Below are positions 36,728 through 46,954 of a DNA stretch of 64,000 nt, one piece after another. Below the pieces are notes generated by a model. The model did not search any database and was not told where the DNA came from. It saw nothing but the letters and a program-made list of their open reading frames with translations. Numbering within the stretch: position 1 is the first letter of the stretch; every line of letters begins with the position of its first letter. A program made the position numbers and the translations under genes. The stretch lies in contig JAGFJA010000025.1 of NCBI GenBank assembly GCA_024103005.1, forward strand, positions 1 through 64,000. The letters are read 5' to 3'. Source of the DNA: Saprospiraceae bacterium (GTDB lineage Bacteria; Bacteroidota; Bacteroidia; Chitinophagales; Saprospiraceae).

Positions 36728-38878
36728 ATGAGATCATTAATAACACTGTGTATCTGTCTTCTTCTTCAGGGAAATATCCTGGCTCAGTATGGTTACCTGG
36801 ATAGCAGTTATGCCATTAACGGGAAACAAAACTATCCTGATTTTATTCCTTACCTTTATTATGACAGAGGTCTTACCCTGATCGACCGTAGTGACAATAC
36901 TTTCATGCTAATTGGTGATATTCTGGAGAAAAATGATTCAGGTACCTGGCTCCCCGTATTGAAGTTTAAAAATGATATTGCCGATGGTCAGACCTTATGC
37001 AATTTGTCGCCTGAAAGCACCAACTTCAATCTGAAATGCGCTCTAGGCTTTGGCGGACCGGTGACAGACAAATTTTTGATCGCCGGAAGTAAAAGTGATG
37101 ACGTTTTTATCAAAAAATTTGATGCTGACGGCAATCCGGATATTACATTCGGTCAGGGAGGAGAGATCATTATGGACTTGGGTGGAAAAGACATTGTCCG
37201 TTCTATGCAGCGTCTTTCCAACGGTCACTACTTTGTAATTATCAGAAGCGGTGACCAGCTGATTATCCGAAAACTAAAATCTGACGGCAGCTGGGATCTA
37301 CTTTTTGCAAATAGCGGAAGTTACACGATTCCTGTTGTAGGCACTTTTAAGGTCGTTTCTGCTATTGATGATGAAGACAATCTTTACTTGACAACTTCCG
37401 CAAGCCAAATCGTCAAAATATCCCGAAACGGAGAATATCAGGACCAGTACACCACCCTTGCCAATCTCTATTTGAGTCAAATTATCAATCATATCTTACC
37501 TTTAGCTGACGGTTCTGTATTGGTATCGGGAAATGAATTGACAGAACAGCGTTCCCTTATCATCCAAAAACTTATGCCTAATGGTGAACAGGACACTTCA
37601 TTTGGCACCAACGGTAAAACCGTAGTTCATTACAACGGGAAATTTAATGCCATCAACGACGTTCAGGTTTATGGCAGTCGCATTTATGTCTTCGGTGACA
37701 TCAACCAGGCCTTCTTCCTTGCACAGCTTGACAAAGACGGATTCTTAGTGCCTGAATTTGGAACGGATGGTAAACTCATCATCCAATATGGAGCGAGCCT
37801 TGCCTACGGTCTTAAAATGAAAATTTATCCATACGGGAAAGCACTCTTACTGGGTTCTCGACAGGATTGGCTGGGTGTGGCACGTGCCATCATCTCCGAA
37901 ACGCCGGTAATTACGGCGTCTTCAAGCGACACTGCCGTATGCAGAAATACAGATTTCACCTTACTGGGACAAGGAGGAATTACCTACCATTGGGAAGGTA
38001 GCAATGGATTTACGAGCGATGAAGCCAATCCGACTGTCAACATCCCGGAATCTTATGCCGGCAGTCAGGTAATTTTCACGCTCACCGGCTACAATGCCGA
38101 TGGATTCAGTGCACAAGATGTTGTAACTATCGACCTGAAGCCAAAGATTGAAGTTGATTCAAAAGAAACATTACCTTGCTTCGGAGAAACACACAATCAA
38201 CTCGTCACCATCACCAAAAACTTTTATTTTGATGATAAAACCATTGCCATCTTTGATACGGCCAAGGCAAAAATAGTCGAGGAAAACAATATATCCGTTA
38301 CCTTCTCATTTGATAAGACAAATAGCCCGTTGACTGTAACTCTCCATGATACAGCAGACAGATATTGTGACGTGAATCTTTCATTTGACTTCCATACAGA
38401 GCCTGAAATTAAGGCAACGCTTGAAACTACCACGACTGACAGTACTTGTGTTTCTGTCATTACACCGGAGGATGAGTCACAACCACTTGCCTTTCTGTGG
38501 TCCAATGGCGCCACAACCAAAATATCCTCCCAACTGCCGGCAGGTGCCTTCTCTGTAACTGTTACCAATACAAAGACAGGATGTTCGGCAGTATTTGAAG
38601 ATGAATGTATCCCTGAAACAAATGCCACCAATCAAACCTTAACCCCAAATAAAATCTATCCCAATCCGGTTTTAGACATCTTTCATATAGATATTCCGTT
38701 CAATGACCTTTTGGCAATATATGCTTATGATGCCGCTGGTCGTGAAGCGAGACTGTCTTTTTCTGCCGGAGAGAATAGGGTCGAATGCAAGGTGGCTAAC
38801 TTGCAGCCGGGGATTTACATATTGAAAATAATAAACAGAAACGGCTCTTCCTACATTTCTAAAATTATTAAACAATAA
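36728..38878 (+). CDS. Delta-60-repeat T9SS-exported protein
   Basis: The 716-residue protein begins M-R-S-L-I-T-L with a signal peptide ending I-L-A-Q. The first half (about 25-390) has delta-60-type beta-propeller-like repeats marked by D-A-D-G-N-P-D-I-T-F-G-Q-G-G and N-G-E-Q-D-T-S-F-G-T-N-G. The middle has Ig/PKD-like segments, one with L-W-S-N-G-A-T-T of SprB style. It ends with a T9SS tail (I-Y-P-N-P-V-L-D ... Q-P-G-I-Y-I-L-K-I). The frame is open from 36560, but the ATG at 36728 precedes the signal peptide and follows a -7 motif, so it is chosen. The role is unknown; a surface or secreted beta-rich protein is likely. Confidence 0.87.
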   Translation: MRSLITLCICLLLQGNILAQYGYLDSSYAINGKQNYPDFIPYLYYDRGLTLIDRSDNTFMLIGDILEKNDSGTWLPVLKFKNDIADGQTLCNLSPESTNFNLKCALGFGGPVTDKFLIAGSKSDDVFIKKFDADGNPDITFGQGGEIIMDLGGKDIVRSMQRLSNGHYFVIIRSGDQLIIRKLKSDGSWDLLFANSGSYTIPVVGTFKVVSAIDDEDNLYLTTSASQIVKISRNGEYQDQYTTLANLYLSQIINHILPLADGSVLVSGNELTEQRSLIIQKLMPNGEQDTSFGTNGKTVVHYNGKFNAINDVQVYGSRIYVFGDINQAFFLAQLDKDGFLVPEFGTDGKLIIQYGASLAYGLKMKIYPYGKALLLGSRQDWLGVARAIISETPVITASSSDTAVCRNTDFTLLGQGGITYHWEGSNGFTSDEANPTVNIPESYAGSQVIFTLTGYNADGFSAQDVVTIDLKPKIEVDSKETLPCFGETHNQLVTITKNFYFDDKTIAIFDTAKAKIVEENNISVTFSFDKTNSPLTVTLHDTADRYCDVNLSFDFHTEPEIKATLETTTTDSTCVSVITPEDESQPLAFLWSNGATTKISSQLPAGAFSVTVTNTKTGCSAVFEDECIPETNATNQTLTPNKIYPNPVLDIFHIDIPFNDLLAIYAYDAAGREARLSFSAGENRVECKVANLQPGIYILKIINRNGSSYISKIIKQ

Positions 38879-38923
38879 CTCAATACAGCGTCCGGAAGAT
38901 TTTAACATTCCATCAGAATAAAA

Positions 38924-40186
38924 ATGTGTACATCACATATCCCATCCATCCGGGTTGCCCATCCTACAAAAAAGTTGCATGGCAGCGTTGTTTTGACCGG
39001 TTCAAAGAGTGAAAGTAACAGGGCATTAATTATCAGAGCGTTAAGCCGTGGTAGTGTAATGGTCAGTAATCTCTCTGATGCCGAAGATACATCCACCCTC
39101 TCAGAAATTCTTAATTCCATTGAAAATTCCGGGGAGGAAGCCACAATCAATGTGGGGCCGGCAGGCACGGCTATGCGATTTCTGACTGCATATCTGGCCA
39201 TTACTCCCGGAAAATACCTTTTAACCGGTAATGAAAGAATGCTTCAGCGACCGATAAAGCCACTGGTCGATGCACTTCAAAGTGCAGGTGCCCTCATCAC
39301 TTATACAGACGTTACCGGCTATCCTCCGCTAAAAATAAGTGGTCAGCAGCTGTGTCCAAAAAACGCCGTACACATTGACGGAAGTAAAAGCAGCCAATAT
39401 ATTTCAGCTATTCTGATGATCGGTCCTCTGATGACTGAAGGACTGCAACTGATTATCGAACAGGATCTAACCTCTGTACCATATATGGAGATGACTTTGA
39501 CCATGATGGCTGAAGCAGGAATAACTTTCAGCAGAAAAGTTAACGAAATCAATATTCCTCCTCAAAAGTACCGACCTGGCAAGCTTTCCATTGAAGGAGA
39601 CTGGAGCTCAGCTTCCTATTGGTATTCAATAGTTGCCCTATCGGAATATTCGGAAATAACGATTTCAGGGCTGAAAAAACAAAGCAGGCAAGGAGACCGG
39701 ATCATCGCCAATCTCATGACTTCTCTGGGTGTAGAAACAATATTCGAGGGAGAAAGCGTCCTACTTCAAAAACATCCCATTGAAAAACCAAAAGAGCTAT
39801 ACTTTGATTTTAAAGATTGTCCGGACTTGGCACAAACCGTCCTTGTGTGCGCCGGCATATCGGGAATAAATGTAAAATTTACAGGAGTTGAAACGCTTAA
39901 AATCAAGGAAACTGACCGGATTCAGGCACTTTCTAACGAACTAAAAAAATTAGGCATTAGCATAAACAACAGGGGAAAAGAATATTATCTCGATGCATCA
40001 AATTTGAATTTTCCGAATGAAATAGTATTTGACACTTATGACGATCATCGTATGGCCATGTCACTGGCGCCAATTTCTCTCAGATGCAAGGATCTGTCCA
40101 TCAGGCACCCGGCTGTCGTATCCAAGTCCTATCCCACTTTTTGGCAAGACCTCAGGTCTGTCGGATTTGACTGTACGGAAGAATAA
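38924..40186 (+). CDS. aroA: 3-phosphoshikimate 1-carboxyvinyltransferase
   Basis: A 420-residue EPSP synthase transfers enolpyruvyl from PEP to shikimate 3-phosphate in aromatic amino acid synthesis. Motifs include G-S-K-S-E-S-N-R-A-L (PEP/S3P site, near residue 27), N-V-G-P-A-G-T-A-M-R-F-L-T-A, the domain hinge D-G-S-K-S-S-Q-Y-I-S-A, and the C-terminal K-E-T-D-R-I-Q-A-L and D-D-H-R-M-A-M-S. Compared with the common L-P-G-S-K-S-x-x-N-R, the Bacteroidota form is L-T-G-S-K-S-E-S-N-R. It lies 45 bases after the delta-60 gene on the same strand but is unrelated to it functionally. Other shikimate-pathway genes are not in the window. Confidence 0.94.
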   Translation: MCTSHIPSIRVAHPTKKLHGSVVLTGSKSESNRALIIRALSRGSVMVSNLSDAEDTSTLSEILNSIENSGEEATINVGPAGTAMRFLTAYLAITPGKYLLTGNERMLQRPIKPLVDALQSAGALITYTDVTGYPPLKISGQQLCPKNAVHIDGSKSSQYISAILMIGPLMTEGLQLIIEQDLTSVPYMEMTLTMMAEAGITFSRKVNEINIPPQKYRPGKLSIEGDWSSASYWYSIVALSEYSEITISGLKKQSRQGDRIIANLMTSLGVETIFEGESVLLQKHPIEKPKELYFDFKDCPDLAQTVLVCAGISGINVKFTGVETLKIKETDRIQALSNELKKLGISINNRGKEYYLDASNLNFPNEIVFDTYDDHRMAMSLAPISLRCKDLSIRHPAVVSKSYPTFWQDLRSVGFDCTEE

Positions 40187-40235
40187 TTTTTTCAAAAATA
40201 TTTTATAAAACATTACACTATTTAATAATATATTA

Positions 40236-40243
40236 TATATTTG
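40236..40243 (+). promoter_or_regulatory. Putative -7 element TATATTTG for the small barrel protein
   Basis: A perfect TAnnTTTG match 69 bases before the ATG at 40313. Confidence 0.45.
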
Positions 40244-40312
40244 TAAACAATTTTTTATTAAAGCTCCCGGAGGCAGTTTTCGTCGTATTTTTTCACGATT
40301 TATTGAACTAAC

Positions 40313-40909
40313 ATGAATGCTATCGGGAAAATTTTTACCATTGTTATTTTGTTGATTAACTCATTATCTGTTTTTGGTCAAAACAAAGATGGAATGATTT
40401 TACGTGCGGGCGTCACTTCGACTATTTTCCACAAAAACAACAGTGCCATGCTGATACAGAACGGCAGTGCAGGCAATACGATTGCGCTGGACGGTATGTA
40501 TTACGAAGGGAAGCTCCTCATCCATCCTGGCATTCAATTTATCACTTATCCCAAAAAATACGGCAAACTCCGTGAAGGGTTTAAAAATATTCTTTCGAGA
40601 CAAGACAGTACTTATGATTTTGCTTTCAAACTTCCCATCAGGCTGGGTGTTGACCTCATTAACCTGGGAGAGGTCAGACTGAGAAGTTCAGTCGGATTTT
40701 ATGGTCTTTACAGTCCGGATGGAATAGATGTAGTCACCAATGATATTGCACAGACTTACTATGTCACCGGTGGATGGACGGTTAATTTCGGCTTAATCCT
40801 TAAATGTATCACTTTGGATCTGGATTATGACGGCACACTTTGCAGACCATCACCAAAGGGACCGCTTTACCTGCGTTCAGTATCGTTTACGGCAGGATTC
40901 TATTTTTGA
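40313..40909 (+). CDS. Small outer-membrane beta-barrel-like protein
   Basis: A 198-residue protein has a signal peptide (ends S-V-F-G-Q). Alternating hydrophobic/polar strands and turns follow, ending in aromatic Y-F (G-F-Y-F), as expected for an outer-membrane barrel. It resembles PorT-like outer-membrane proteins in size and layout (L-P-I-R-L-G-V-D-L, L-R-S-S-V-G-F-Y-G-L), but no specific family match is possible by eye. It lies between aroA and metH, convergent with the latter. The role is unknown. Confidence 0.6.
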   Translation: MNAIGKIFTIVILLINSLSVFGQNKDGMILRAGVTSTIFHKNNSAMLIQNGSAGNTIALDGMYYEGKLLIHPGIQFITYPKKYGKLREGFKNILSRQDSTYDFAFKLPIRLGVDLINLGEVRLRSSVGFYGLYSPDGIDVVTNDIAQTYYVTGGWTVNFGLILKCITLDLDYDGTLCRPSPKGPLYLRSVSFTAGFYF

Positions 40910-41017
40910 AAACAACATTCACTGCTGTATCAAATACACAACCGGCCTTTCAGAAAATTTCCTGGATTTCCTAAAAGATTGTCAGCTATCCGTTTGTTTT
41001 CAAAAATGAGCTTACAC

Positions 41018-44000
41018 TTAGTGATGAGCCGTCTCAGGGATAAATTCAAAATCTTTCCAAGCTTCTTTCTGGTCATTCAAAACCTCTCCTACTCCGAAAT
41101 ATTTACTTTCAGGATGACTGATGTACCAGCCGGAAACAGCTGCTGTCGGCACCATAGCAAAGGATTCCGTCAGAATAATTCCCGTATTTTCGGTAGCATT
41201 CATCAGATCAAAAAGTTTCCTTTTCTCTGAATGTTCCGGGCAGGCAGGATAGCCGGGTGCCGGGCGGATACCACGATATTCTTCACGGATTAATTCCTCA
41301 TTTGTAAGGTCTTCATCCGGCACATAGCTCCAGTATTTTGTACGTACCAGGTAGTGCATGCACTCGGCAAAAGCTTCTGCACACCGATCCGCCAAAGCTT
41401 TGAAGAGAATGGCATTGTACACGTCCTGATTTGCTTCAAATTCACTTAATTTTTCGTCGATATGCATGCCGCCTGTCACGGCAAATCCTCCGATATAATC
41501 CCGCAAACCGGTCTCTTTGGGAGCAATAAAGTCGGCAAGTGAAATATTCGGGCGTCCGGCTGCCTTCTGTTGCTGCTGTCGTCGGCAAACCAGAGTTGTC
41601 AGCACCTCTGTTCTTGACTCATCCGTAAACACTTCTATTAAGTCGTCATTTACGGTGTTGGCTGGCCAGAGACCTATGACGCCATTGGCTTGCAACCATT
41701 TGCCTTCAATGATCTTATCAAGCATCTCATTTGCGTCTTTGTACAAGTCCTTAGCAGCATTCCCCACAACTTCATCCTCCAGAATGGCAGGAAACTTACC
41801 CGTCAACTGCCAGGCAGAAAAGAACGGTGTCCAATCGATAAATTTCCTGATCTCTTCCAGTGGAAAATCATTCAAAACAGTTACACCGGGGTGTGCAGGC
41901 ACAGGAGGCGTATAGTTTTTCCAATCCAGTTGAAGTTTATTTTTTCGAGCATCTTCATAGGACAACATTCGCTTTTCACTACGAAGATTGGCACGCTGCT
42001 CTCTTATTTTTTTATATTCTTCAGCAATATTATGGACAAATTTACCTTTTGCATCCTCATCGTCCGACAAAAGTGTAGAGGCGATGGCAACACTACGGCT
42101 TGCATCCAAGACATGAACTACAGGACCATCATAATTCTCATCTATCTTGACTGCCGTGTGGGTCTTGGAAGTAGTGGCACCGCCTATCAGCAGTGGAATA
42201 TTAAAATTGCGCCTTTTCATTTCCTGAGCGACATGTATCATCTCGTCAAGTGAAGGTGTTATTAATCCGCTCAGGCCTATAATCTGTACGTCGTTATTGA
42301 CAGCTTCCTTCAGAATCCGGTCAGCAGGTACCATCACACCGAGATCGATAATTTCGAAGTTGTTACATCCAAGGACGACACCGACGATGTTTTTCCCGAT
42401 ATCATGGACATCTCCTTTGACGGTTGCAAGCAGCACCCTACCTTTGGAGGCTCCGCCGACAGCGGATTTTGACGCTTCAATAAAGGGTGTAAGATAGTTG
42501 ACGGACTGCTTCATCACCCTGGCGCTTTTAACCACCTGGGGAAGGAACATTTTTCCTGACCCGAATAAATCTCCCACGATATTCATTCCATCCATCAGCG
42601 GCCCTTCTATCACTTCTAAAGGTGCAGATGCAAGTTGGCGTGCTTCTTCTGTATCTTCAATGATATATTCCGTAATACCTTTGACGAGGCTATGAGCGAG
42701 ACGCTCGTGAACAGGAGCTTTCCGCCATTCAAGGTCTTTTTCGATTGACTTGCCGCTTCCCTTTATTTTTTCGGCATAGTTGGTAAGAGCTTCAGTTGCG
42801 TCTACCTTGCGATTAAAGATCACATCTTCTACCAATTCAAGGAGGTCTTTCGGTAGCTCTTCGTACACTTCCATCATACCTGCGTTTACGATTCCCATAT
42901 CCATACCTGCATGGATGGCGTGATAGAGGAAAGAAGCATGGATGGCCTCACGGACCCGATTATTTCCCCTGAAGGAGAATGAAATATTGCTCACACCACC
43001 ACTAATCTTTACTCCGGGACAGGTAGCTTTAATCTGACGACAAGCCTCAATAAAGTTAATCGCATAGTTATTATGTTCTTCAATCCCTGTTGCTATGGCA
43101 AAGATGTTCGGATCGAAGATGATGTCCTCCGGATTAAATCCTGCCTCTTCCGTCAGTATTTTGTATGCACGCTGACAGATAGAAACCTTGCGTTCTATGG
43201 TATCAGCCTGCCCTTCTTCATCAAAGGCCATAACTACTGCAGCGGCACCGTACCTCTTGACCAATCGGGCCTGATGCAAAAAACTATCCTTACCTTCTTT
43301 CAGTGAGATGGAATTGACCACGCAACGACCCTGAACACATTTAAGTCCGGCTTCTATGATTTCCCATTTGGAGGAATCTATCATAATAGGCAACTTGGCG
43401 ATATCCGGTTCTGACATAACCAGATTAAGAAACTCTACCATAGCTGTCTTACCATCCAGCAAGCCTTCATCCATGTTGACATCCAGAACCTGTGCCCCGC
43501 CTTCCACCTGCTGTAAGGCTACCTCAAGGGCTGTCTGATAATCCTTGCTTTTAATCAGTCTTTCAAACTTTTTAGATCCGGTTACATTGGTCCTTTCACC
43601 GATGTTGACAAAATTCAAACCCGGTCTGAATATCAGCGGTTCCAGGCCACTCAGCTTGGTATAAGCCGGCTGTGCCTTTAATGGTCTGGGCGGTACGGAT
43701 TTCATCTTCTCAGCCATCTCCCGTATGTGCTCAGGCGTGGTACCGCAGCATCCTCCTACGATATTGACCATTCCGCTCAGAGCGAAGTCTTCAATCAAAT
43801 GTCCCATCTCATGAGCATCCTGATCGTATTCACCCATTTCATTGGGCAAACCTGCATTGGGATAGGCTGAGATAAAACAATCGGCAATATTGGACAAATC
43901 CTGTATGTGAGGCCGCATCTCACTTGCTCCAAGGGCACAGTTTAAGCCAATCGACAACAATGGCATGTGACTCACCGAAATATAAAATGCTTCCACTGTC

Positions 44001-44683
44001 TGACCTGAAAGCGTCCGGCCACTCTGATCCGTGATGGTACCTGAAATCATAATAGGGTAACTAATCCCCCTTTCTTCAAAGAGTTCATCGATAGCCGTTA
44101 GGGCAGCCTTACAATTGAGTGTATCCGTAATAGTCTCAATAAGCAAAATATCAACACCACCGTCTATCAGCCCCCTTGCCTGTTCTTTATAGGCAGCATG
44201 CAGGTCATCAAACGTCACGGCTCTAAAACCGGGATTATTGACATCAGGTGACATGGATGCCAGCTTGGTAGTAGGTCCCATCGCGCCCGCGACAAACCTT
44301 GGTTGGTCAGGATGAAGTTCAGTCAGTGCATCTGCCGCTCGTCTGGCGATTCGAGCTGACTCAAAGTTCATCTCATAACACATATCTTCCATATCATAGT
44401 CAGCCTGAGAAATGGCATTGGCAGAAAAAGTATTGGTTTCTATGATATCAGCGCCAGCTTCCAGATATTCACGATGGATAGACTCTATGATATCCGGCCT
44501 GATTAGGCTCAAAACCTCGTTATTGCCTTTTATATCTTTCTGAAAATTCTTAAACCGCTCTCCGCGAAAATCTTCTTCCTTCAGCTTATATTGCTGAATC
44601 ATAGTGCCCATAGCCCCATCAATAACCATGATGCGGCGGAGAAGGATGGATTTGATCTGAGAGAATTGTGGTGTAAATTCCAA
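41018..44683 (-). CDS. metH: Cobalamin-dependent methionine synthase
   Basis: The complete 1221-residue enzyme transfers methyl from methyltetrahydrofolate to homocysteine. The homocysteine domain (1 to about 330) has zinc cysteines in G-L-N-C (C249) and G-G-C-C-G-T (C312, C313). The folate domain (about 350-640) has [11 protein letters not shown]. The cobalamin domain (about 655-890) has D-V-H-D-I-G (D758, H760, G763). The C-terminal SAM reactivation domain (about 910-1221) has [10 protein letters not shown]. All four modules are present, so it is a reactivatable MetH. A -7 element 18 bases upstream leaves no room for a cobalamin or SAM riboswitch, so vitamin control must be elsewhere, if it exists. 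Confidence 0.96.
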   Translation of the reverse strand: MEFTPQFSQIKSILLRRIMVIDGAMGTMIQQYKLKEEDFRGERFKNFQKDIKGNNEVLSLIRPDIIESIHREYLEAGADIIETNTFSANAISQADYDMEDMCYEMNFESARIARRAADALTELHPDQPRFVAGAMGPTTKLASMSPDVNNPGFRAVTFDDLHAAYKEQARGLIDGGVDILLIETITDTLNCKAALTAIDELFEERGISYPIMISGTITDQSGRTLSGQTVEAFYISVSHMPLLSIGLNCALGASEMRPHIQDLSNIADCFISAYPNAGLPNEMGEYDQDAHEMGHLIEDFALSGMVNIVGGCCGTTPEHIREMAEKMKSVPPRPLKAQPAYTKLSGLEPLIFRPGLNFVNIGERTNVTGSKKFERLIKSKDYQTALEVALQQVEGGAQVLDVNMDEGLLDGKTAMVEFLNLVMSEPDIAKLPIMIDSSKWEIIEAGLKCVQGRCVVNSISLKEGKDSFLHQARLVKRYGAAAVVMAFDEEGQADTIERKVSICQRAYKILTEEAGFNPEDIIFDPNIFAIATGIEEHNNYAINFIEACRQIKATCPGVKISGGVSNISFSFRGNNRVREAIHASFLYHAIHAGMDMGIVNAGMMEVYEELPKDLLELVEDVIFNRKVDATEALTNYAEKIKGSGKSIEKDLEWRKAPVHERLAHSLVKGITEYIIEDTEEARQLASAPLEVIEGPLMDGMNIVGDLFGSGKMFLPQVVKSARVMKQSVNYLTPFIEASKSAVGGASKGRVLLATVKGDVHDIGKNIVGVVLGCNNFEIIDLGVMVPADRILKEAVNNDVQIIGLSGLITPSLDEMIHVAQEMKRRNFNIPLLIGGATTSKTHTAVKIDENYDGPVVHVLDASRSVAIASTLLSDDEDAKGKFVHNIAEEYKKIREQRANLRSEKRMLSYEDARKNKLQLDWKNYTPPVPAHPGVTVLNDFPLEEIRKFIDWTPFFSAWQLTGKFPAILEDEVVGNAAKDLYKDANEMLDKIIEGKWLQANGVIGLWPANTVNDDLIEVFTDESRTEVLTTLVCRRQQQQKAAGRPNISLADFIAPKETGLRDYIGGFAVTGGMHIDEKLSEFEANQDVYNAILFKALADRCAEAFAECMHYLVRTKYWSYVPDEDLTNEELIREEYRGIRPAPGYPACPEHSEKRKLFDLMNATENTGIILTESFAMVPTAAVSGWYISHPESKYFGVGEVLNDQKEAWKDFEFIPETAHH

Positions 44684-44701
44684 TTTCTAAAAATTTTTAT
44701 G

Positions 44702-44709
44702 CAAAGATA
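44702..44709 (-). promoter_or_regulatory. Putative -7 element TATCTTTG for metH
   Basis: A perfect TAnnTTTG match on the minus strand, 18 bases upstream of the metH ATG at 44683, giving a leader of only about a dozen bases. Confidence 0.6.
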
Positions 44710-45053
44710 AGCCTTTGAGCACTAATAGATTTAGCCTCTTTTTACTTTGTTATTTTAATTATGGTAAAATCCATTCAGGCTGACAGGACAATATAATTTA
44801 GTTTATAGAATGAAATAAAAAGGATAAAGTTTTTCCAAAGACGTAAAAAATCAGAAATAAAACTAACATAAAAAAAACAACGCAGCCCAAAAGCGTAATT
44901 AAAAAATATATATTAAATATAATTTATATATTAATTTAAAATATCTGACATTCAAAATTTTACGATGGAAAATAATCATATAGATAATAAATTATATTTA
45001 TAAAAATTAAATATTACTTCAAATCCGATGGGTTATTAACATGTATTCCGGAT

Positions 45054-45095
45054 TTTTTCACAAGTTTATCCACACATAAAACTAATTTACTCACA
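45054..45095 (+). promoter_or_regulatory. Cluster of three DnaA-box-like 9-mers
   Basis: TTATCCACA at 45066-45074 matches the consensus TTATnCACA exactly. TTTTTCACA (45054-45062) and TTACTCACA (45087-45095) have one mismatch each. All are in the same orientation and lie upstream of dnaB, next to an AT-rich stretch. Confidence 0.55.
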
Positions 45096-45147
45096 CATTT
45101 GTTTTGCTAATAATATGAGTGAATTTTATTTACTGTAAAAATTTTCT

Positions 45148-45155
45148 TAACCTTG
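45148..45155 (+). promoter_or_regulatory. Putative -7 element TAACCTTG for dnaB
   Basis: It has one mismatch to TAnnTTTG and lies 30 bases before the ATG at 45185. It falls inside the longer frame opening at 45119, supporting the downstream start. Confidence 0.4.
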
Positions 45156-45184
45156 CATCGGACAATACAAAATTACCGCATTTA

Positions 45185-46729
45185 ATGGCAGATCTAAAGA
45201 AAACCAATCACGGCACTAAGTCAAATTTAAGGACTATCAAAGGGCCAAATGACTTTGTTCCGGGGATTACAGGCAAGATTGTCCCTCAGGCGATTCCTGT
45301 CGAAGAGGTTGTTTTAGGAGCTGTTATGATAGACATCAATGCCATGTCAGCAGTGCTCGACATGCTCACACCGGAAGTGTTTTACAATCAAAATCACGGC
45401 AAGATTTTTGCCTCGATGATGCGGATTTTTAACAAATCACAACCCATCGACTTACTCACCGTCCATGAAGAATTAAAAAAGTCCGGTGAGCTGGATGAAG
45501 TTGGAGGTCCGGCCTATCTGGCAGAATTGACTTCCAAGGTTGGAAGCTCGGCCAATGTCGAACATCATGCAAGGATTCTCGTACAGAAATATATCCAAAG
45601 GGAGCTCATCCACGTTTCCAATCAAATCATCAAAGACAGTTATGAAGATGTCAAGGACGTCTTTGATATCCTGGATGATGCCGAGCAAAATCTGTATCGG
45701 ATCACGGACAATAACCTGAACAATGGTCCACAGTCATTTACCTCCATGGCCAGCCAGGTCAGAAAACGCATGGAAGAAATGGCCACCAAGCCCGATGGTC
45801 TGACAGGTGTCCCCACCGGATTCAGATCTTTGGACAGGATAACTTCAGGCTGGCAACCATCCGACCTGATCATCATTGCAGCCCGCCCCAGTGTCGGTAA
45901 GACAGCACTTGTCCTCTCAATGGCAGTCAATGCAGCCAAACACGATTTTCCGGTTGCCATTTTTTCCCTTGAAATGTCCACCCTCCAGATGGCACAACGT
46001 ATCATTTCGATGGAGGCCGAAATATCCAATACTGCACTTCGAGACGGTAAACTGAATGACGAAGAGCTCAGGCGATTCCATCATACCCTGCAGACCGAAA
46101 GCGACTTGAAAATATTTGTTGATGATACACCTGCTATCAACATCTTTGAACTAAGGGCAAAGTGCAGACGATTGAAGATGCAACACGACATCAAACTCAT
46201 CGTAATAGATTACCTGCAACTTATTTCGGCAGCAGGTGAAAGCTCGGGCGGAGGCAACAGGACTCAGGAAGTATCCGTCATCTCACGGGCACTGAAGGGA
46301 CTTGCAAAAGAACTTAATGTTCCGGTAATTGCCCTTTCACAGCTGAGTCGTGCCACCGAAACACGCCAAGACAAGCGCCCTCAACTCTCTGACCTCCGCG
46401 AATCAGGTTCCATCGAACAAGATGCCGATATTGTCGGATTTATTTACAGACCGGATTACTATCACCTCAATAAAGATGAAGCTGCACAAATGGCTGAAAC
46501 CGATGCTGAATTACTCATTCAAAAACATAGAAACGGTGCGCTTGGCACCATCAAGATGCGATTCATTAAAGAATATGCCAAATATCAGGATCCCGGAGAT
46601 GTTGACTTCTTTGGCAATTTCAGTTCGCCCACCGGAAAGAGTAGTGATACATACGATTCTGGTACGGTGATGATAACCAGAAGCAGCCGGGCAAACAACA
46701 GCGATGATTTTACCGATATCATCATGTAA
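45185..46729 (+). CDS. dnaB: Replicative DNA helicase DnaB
   Basis: A 514-residue hexameric helicase unwinds DNA at the replication fork. The N-terminal helical domain is followed by the RecA-like C-terminal domain with Walker A in A-A-R-P-S-V-G-K-T-A (about 232-241). Walker B lies in L-I-V-I-D-Y-L-Q-L-I. D-L-R-E-S-G-S-I-E-Q-D-A-D and the C-terminal K-H-R-N-G follow. The frame is open from a GTG at 45119, but M-A-D-L-K-K at 45185 fits the family and follows the -7-like element, so it is chosen. Three DnaA-box-like sites lie upstream, so DnaA may control its expression. It is divergent from metH. Confidence 0.95.
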   Translation: MADLKKTNHGTKSNLRTIKGPNDFVPGITGKIVPQAIPVEEVVLGAVMIDINAMSAVLDMLTPEVFYNQNHGKIFASMMRIFNKSQPIDLLTVHEELKKSGELDEVGGPAYLAELTSKVGSSANVEHHARILVQKYIQRELIHVSNQIIKDSYEDVKDVFDILDDAEQNLYRITDNNLNNGPQSFTSMASQVRKRMEEMATKPDGLTGVPTGFRSLDRITSGWQPSDLIIIAARPSVGKTALVLSMAVNAAKHDFPVAIFSLEMSTLQMAQRIISMEAEISNTALRDGKLNDEELRRFHHTLQTESDLKIFVDDTPAINIFELRAKCRRLKMQHDIKLIVIDYLQLISAAGESSGGGNRTQEVSVISRALKGLAKELNVPVIALSQLSRATETRQDKRPQLSDLRESGSIEQDADIVGFIYRPDYYHLNKDEAAQMAETDAELLIQKHRNGALGTIKMRFIKEYAKYQDPGDVDFFGNFSSPTGKSSDTYDSGTVMITRSSRANNSDDFTDIIM

Positions 46730-46954
46730 AAGGCAGCCGTAATCCACATTCTCGCATTAGATCTTTGTAGTTTTCCTTTCCCGGATTCAAACAGATTTTA
46801 CCACCTTATTTCTCTTTCAGGCAAGTGATTCAATTTTATATTTAAATATTTGCAGAATATTTAAATATAATTAAATGAATCAAAATTTATTTCTTACATT
46901 TATCAATATTTTTTAAAATTTACCATACATTATTAGACATTAAATATCCAAATC

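Larger units (their letters stand above)
44684..45184. other. AT-rich divergent spacer between metH and dnaB
   Basis: The 501-base spacer is strongly AT-rich, above all at 44890-45020, where long runs of A/T alternate with ATATAT tracts. Near the dnaB side are three DnaA-box-like 9-mers on the same strand: TTTTTCACA (45054), TTATCCACA (45066) and TTACTCACA (45087). An origin-like or DnaA-controlled region is possible. No gene is visible. Confidence 0.6.

Noticed and set aside
44684-45184. Possible cobalamin or SAM riboswitch upstream of metH
   Set aside because: The -7 element is only 18 bases from the ATG and no conserved riboswitch core was seen.
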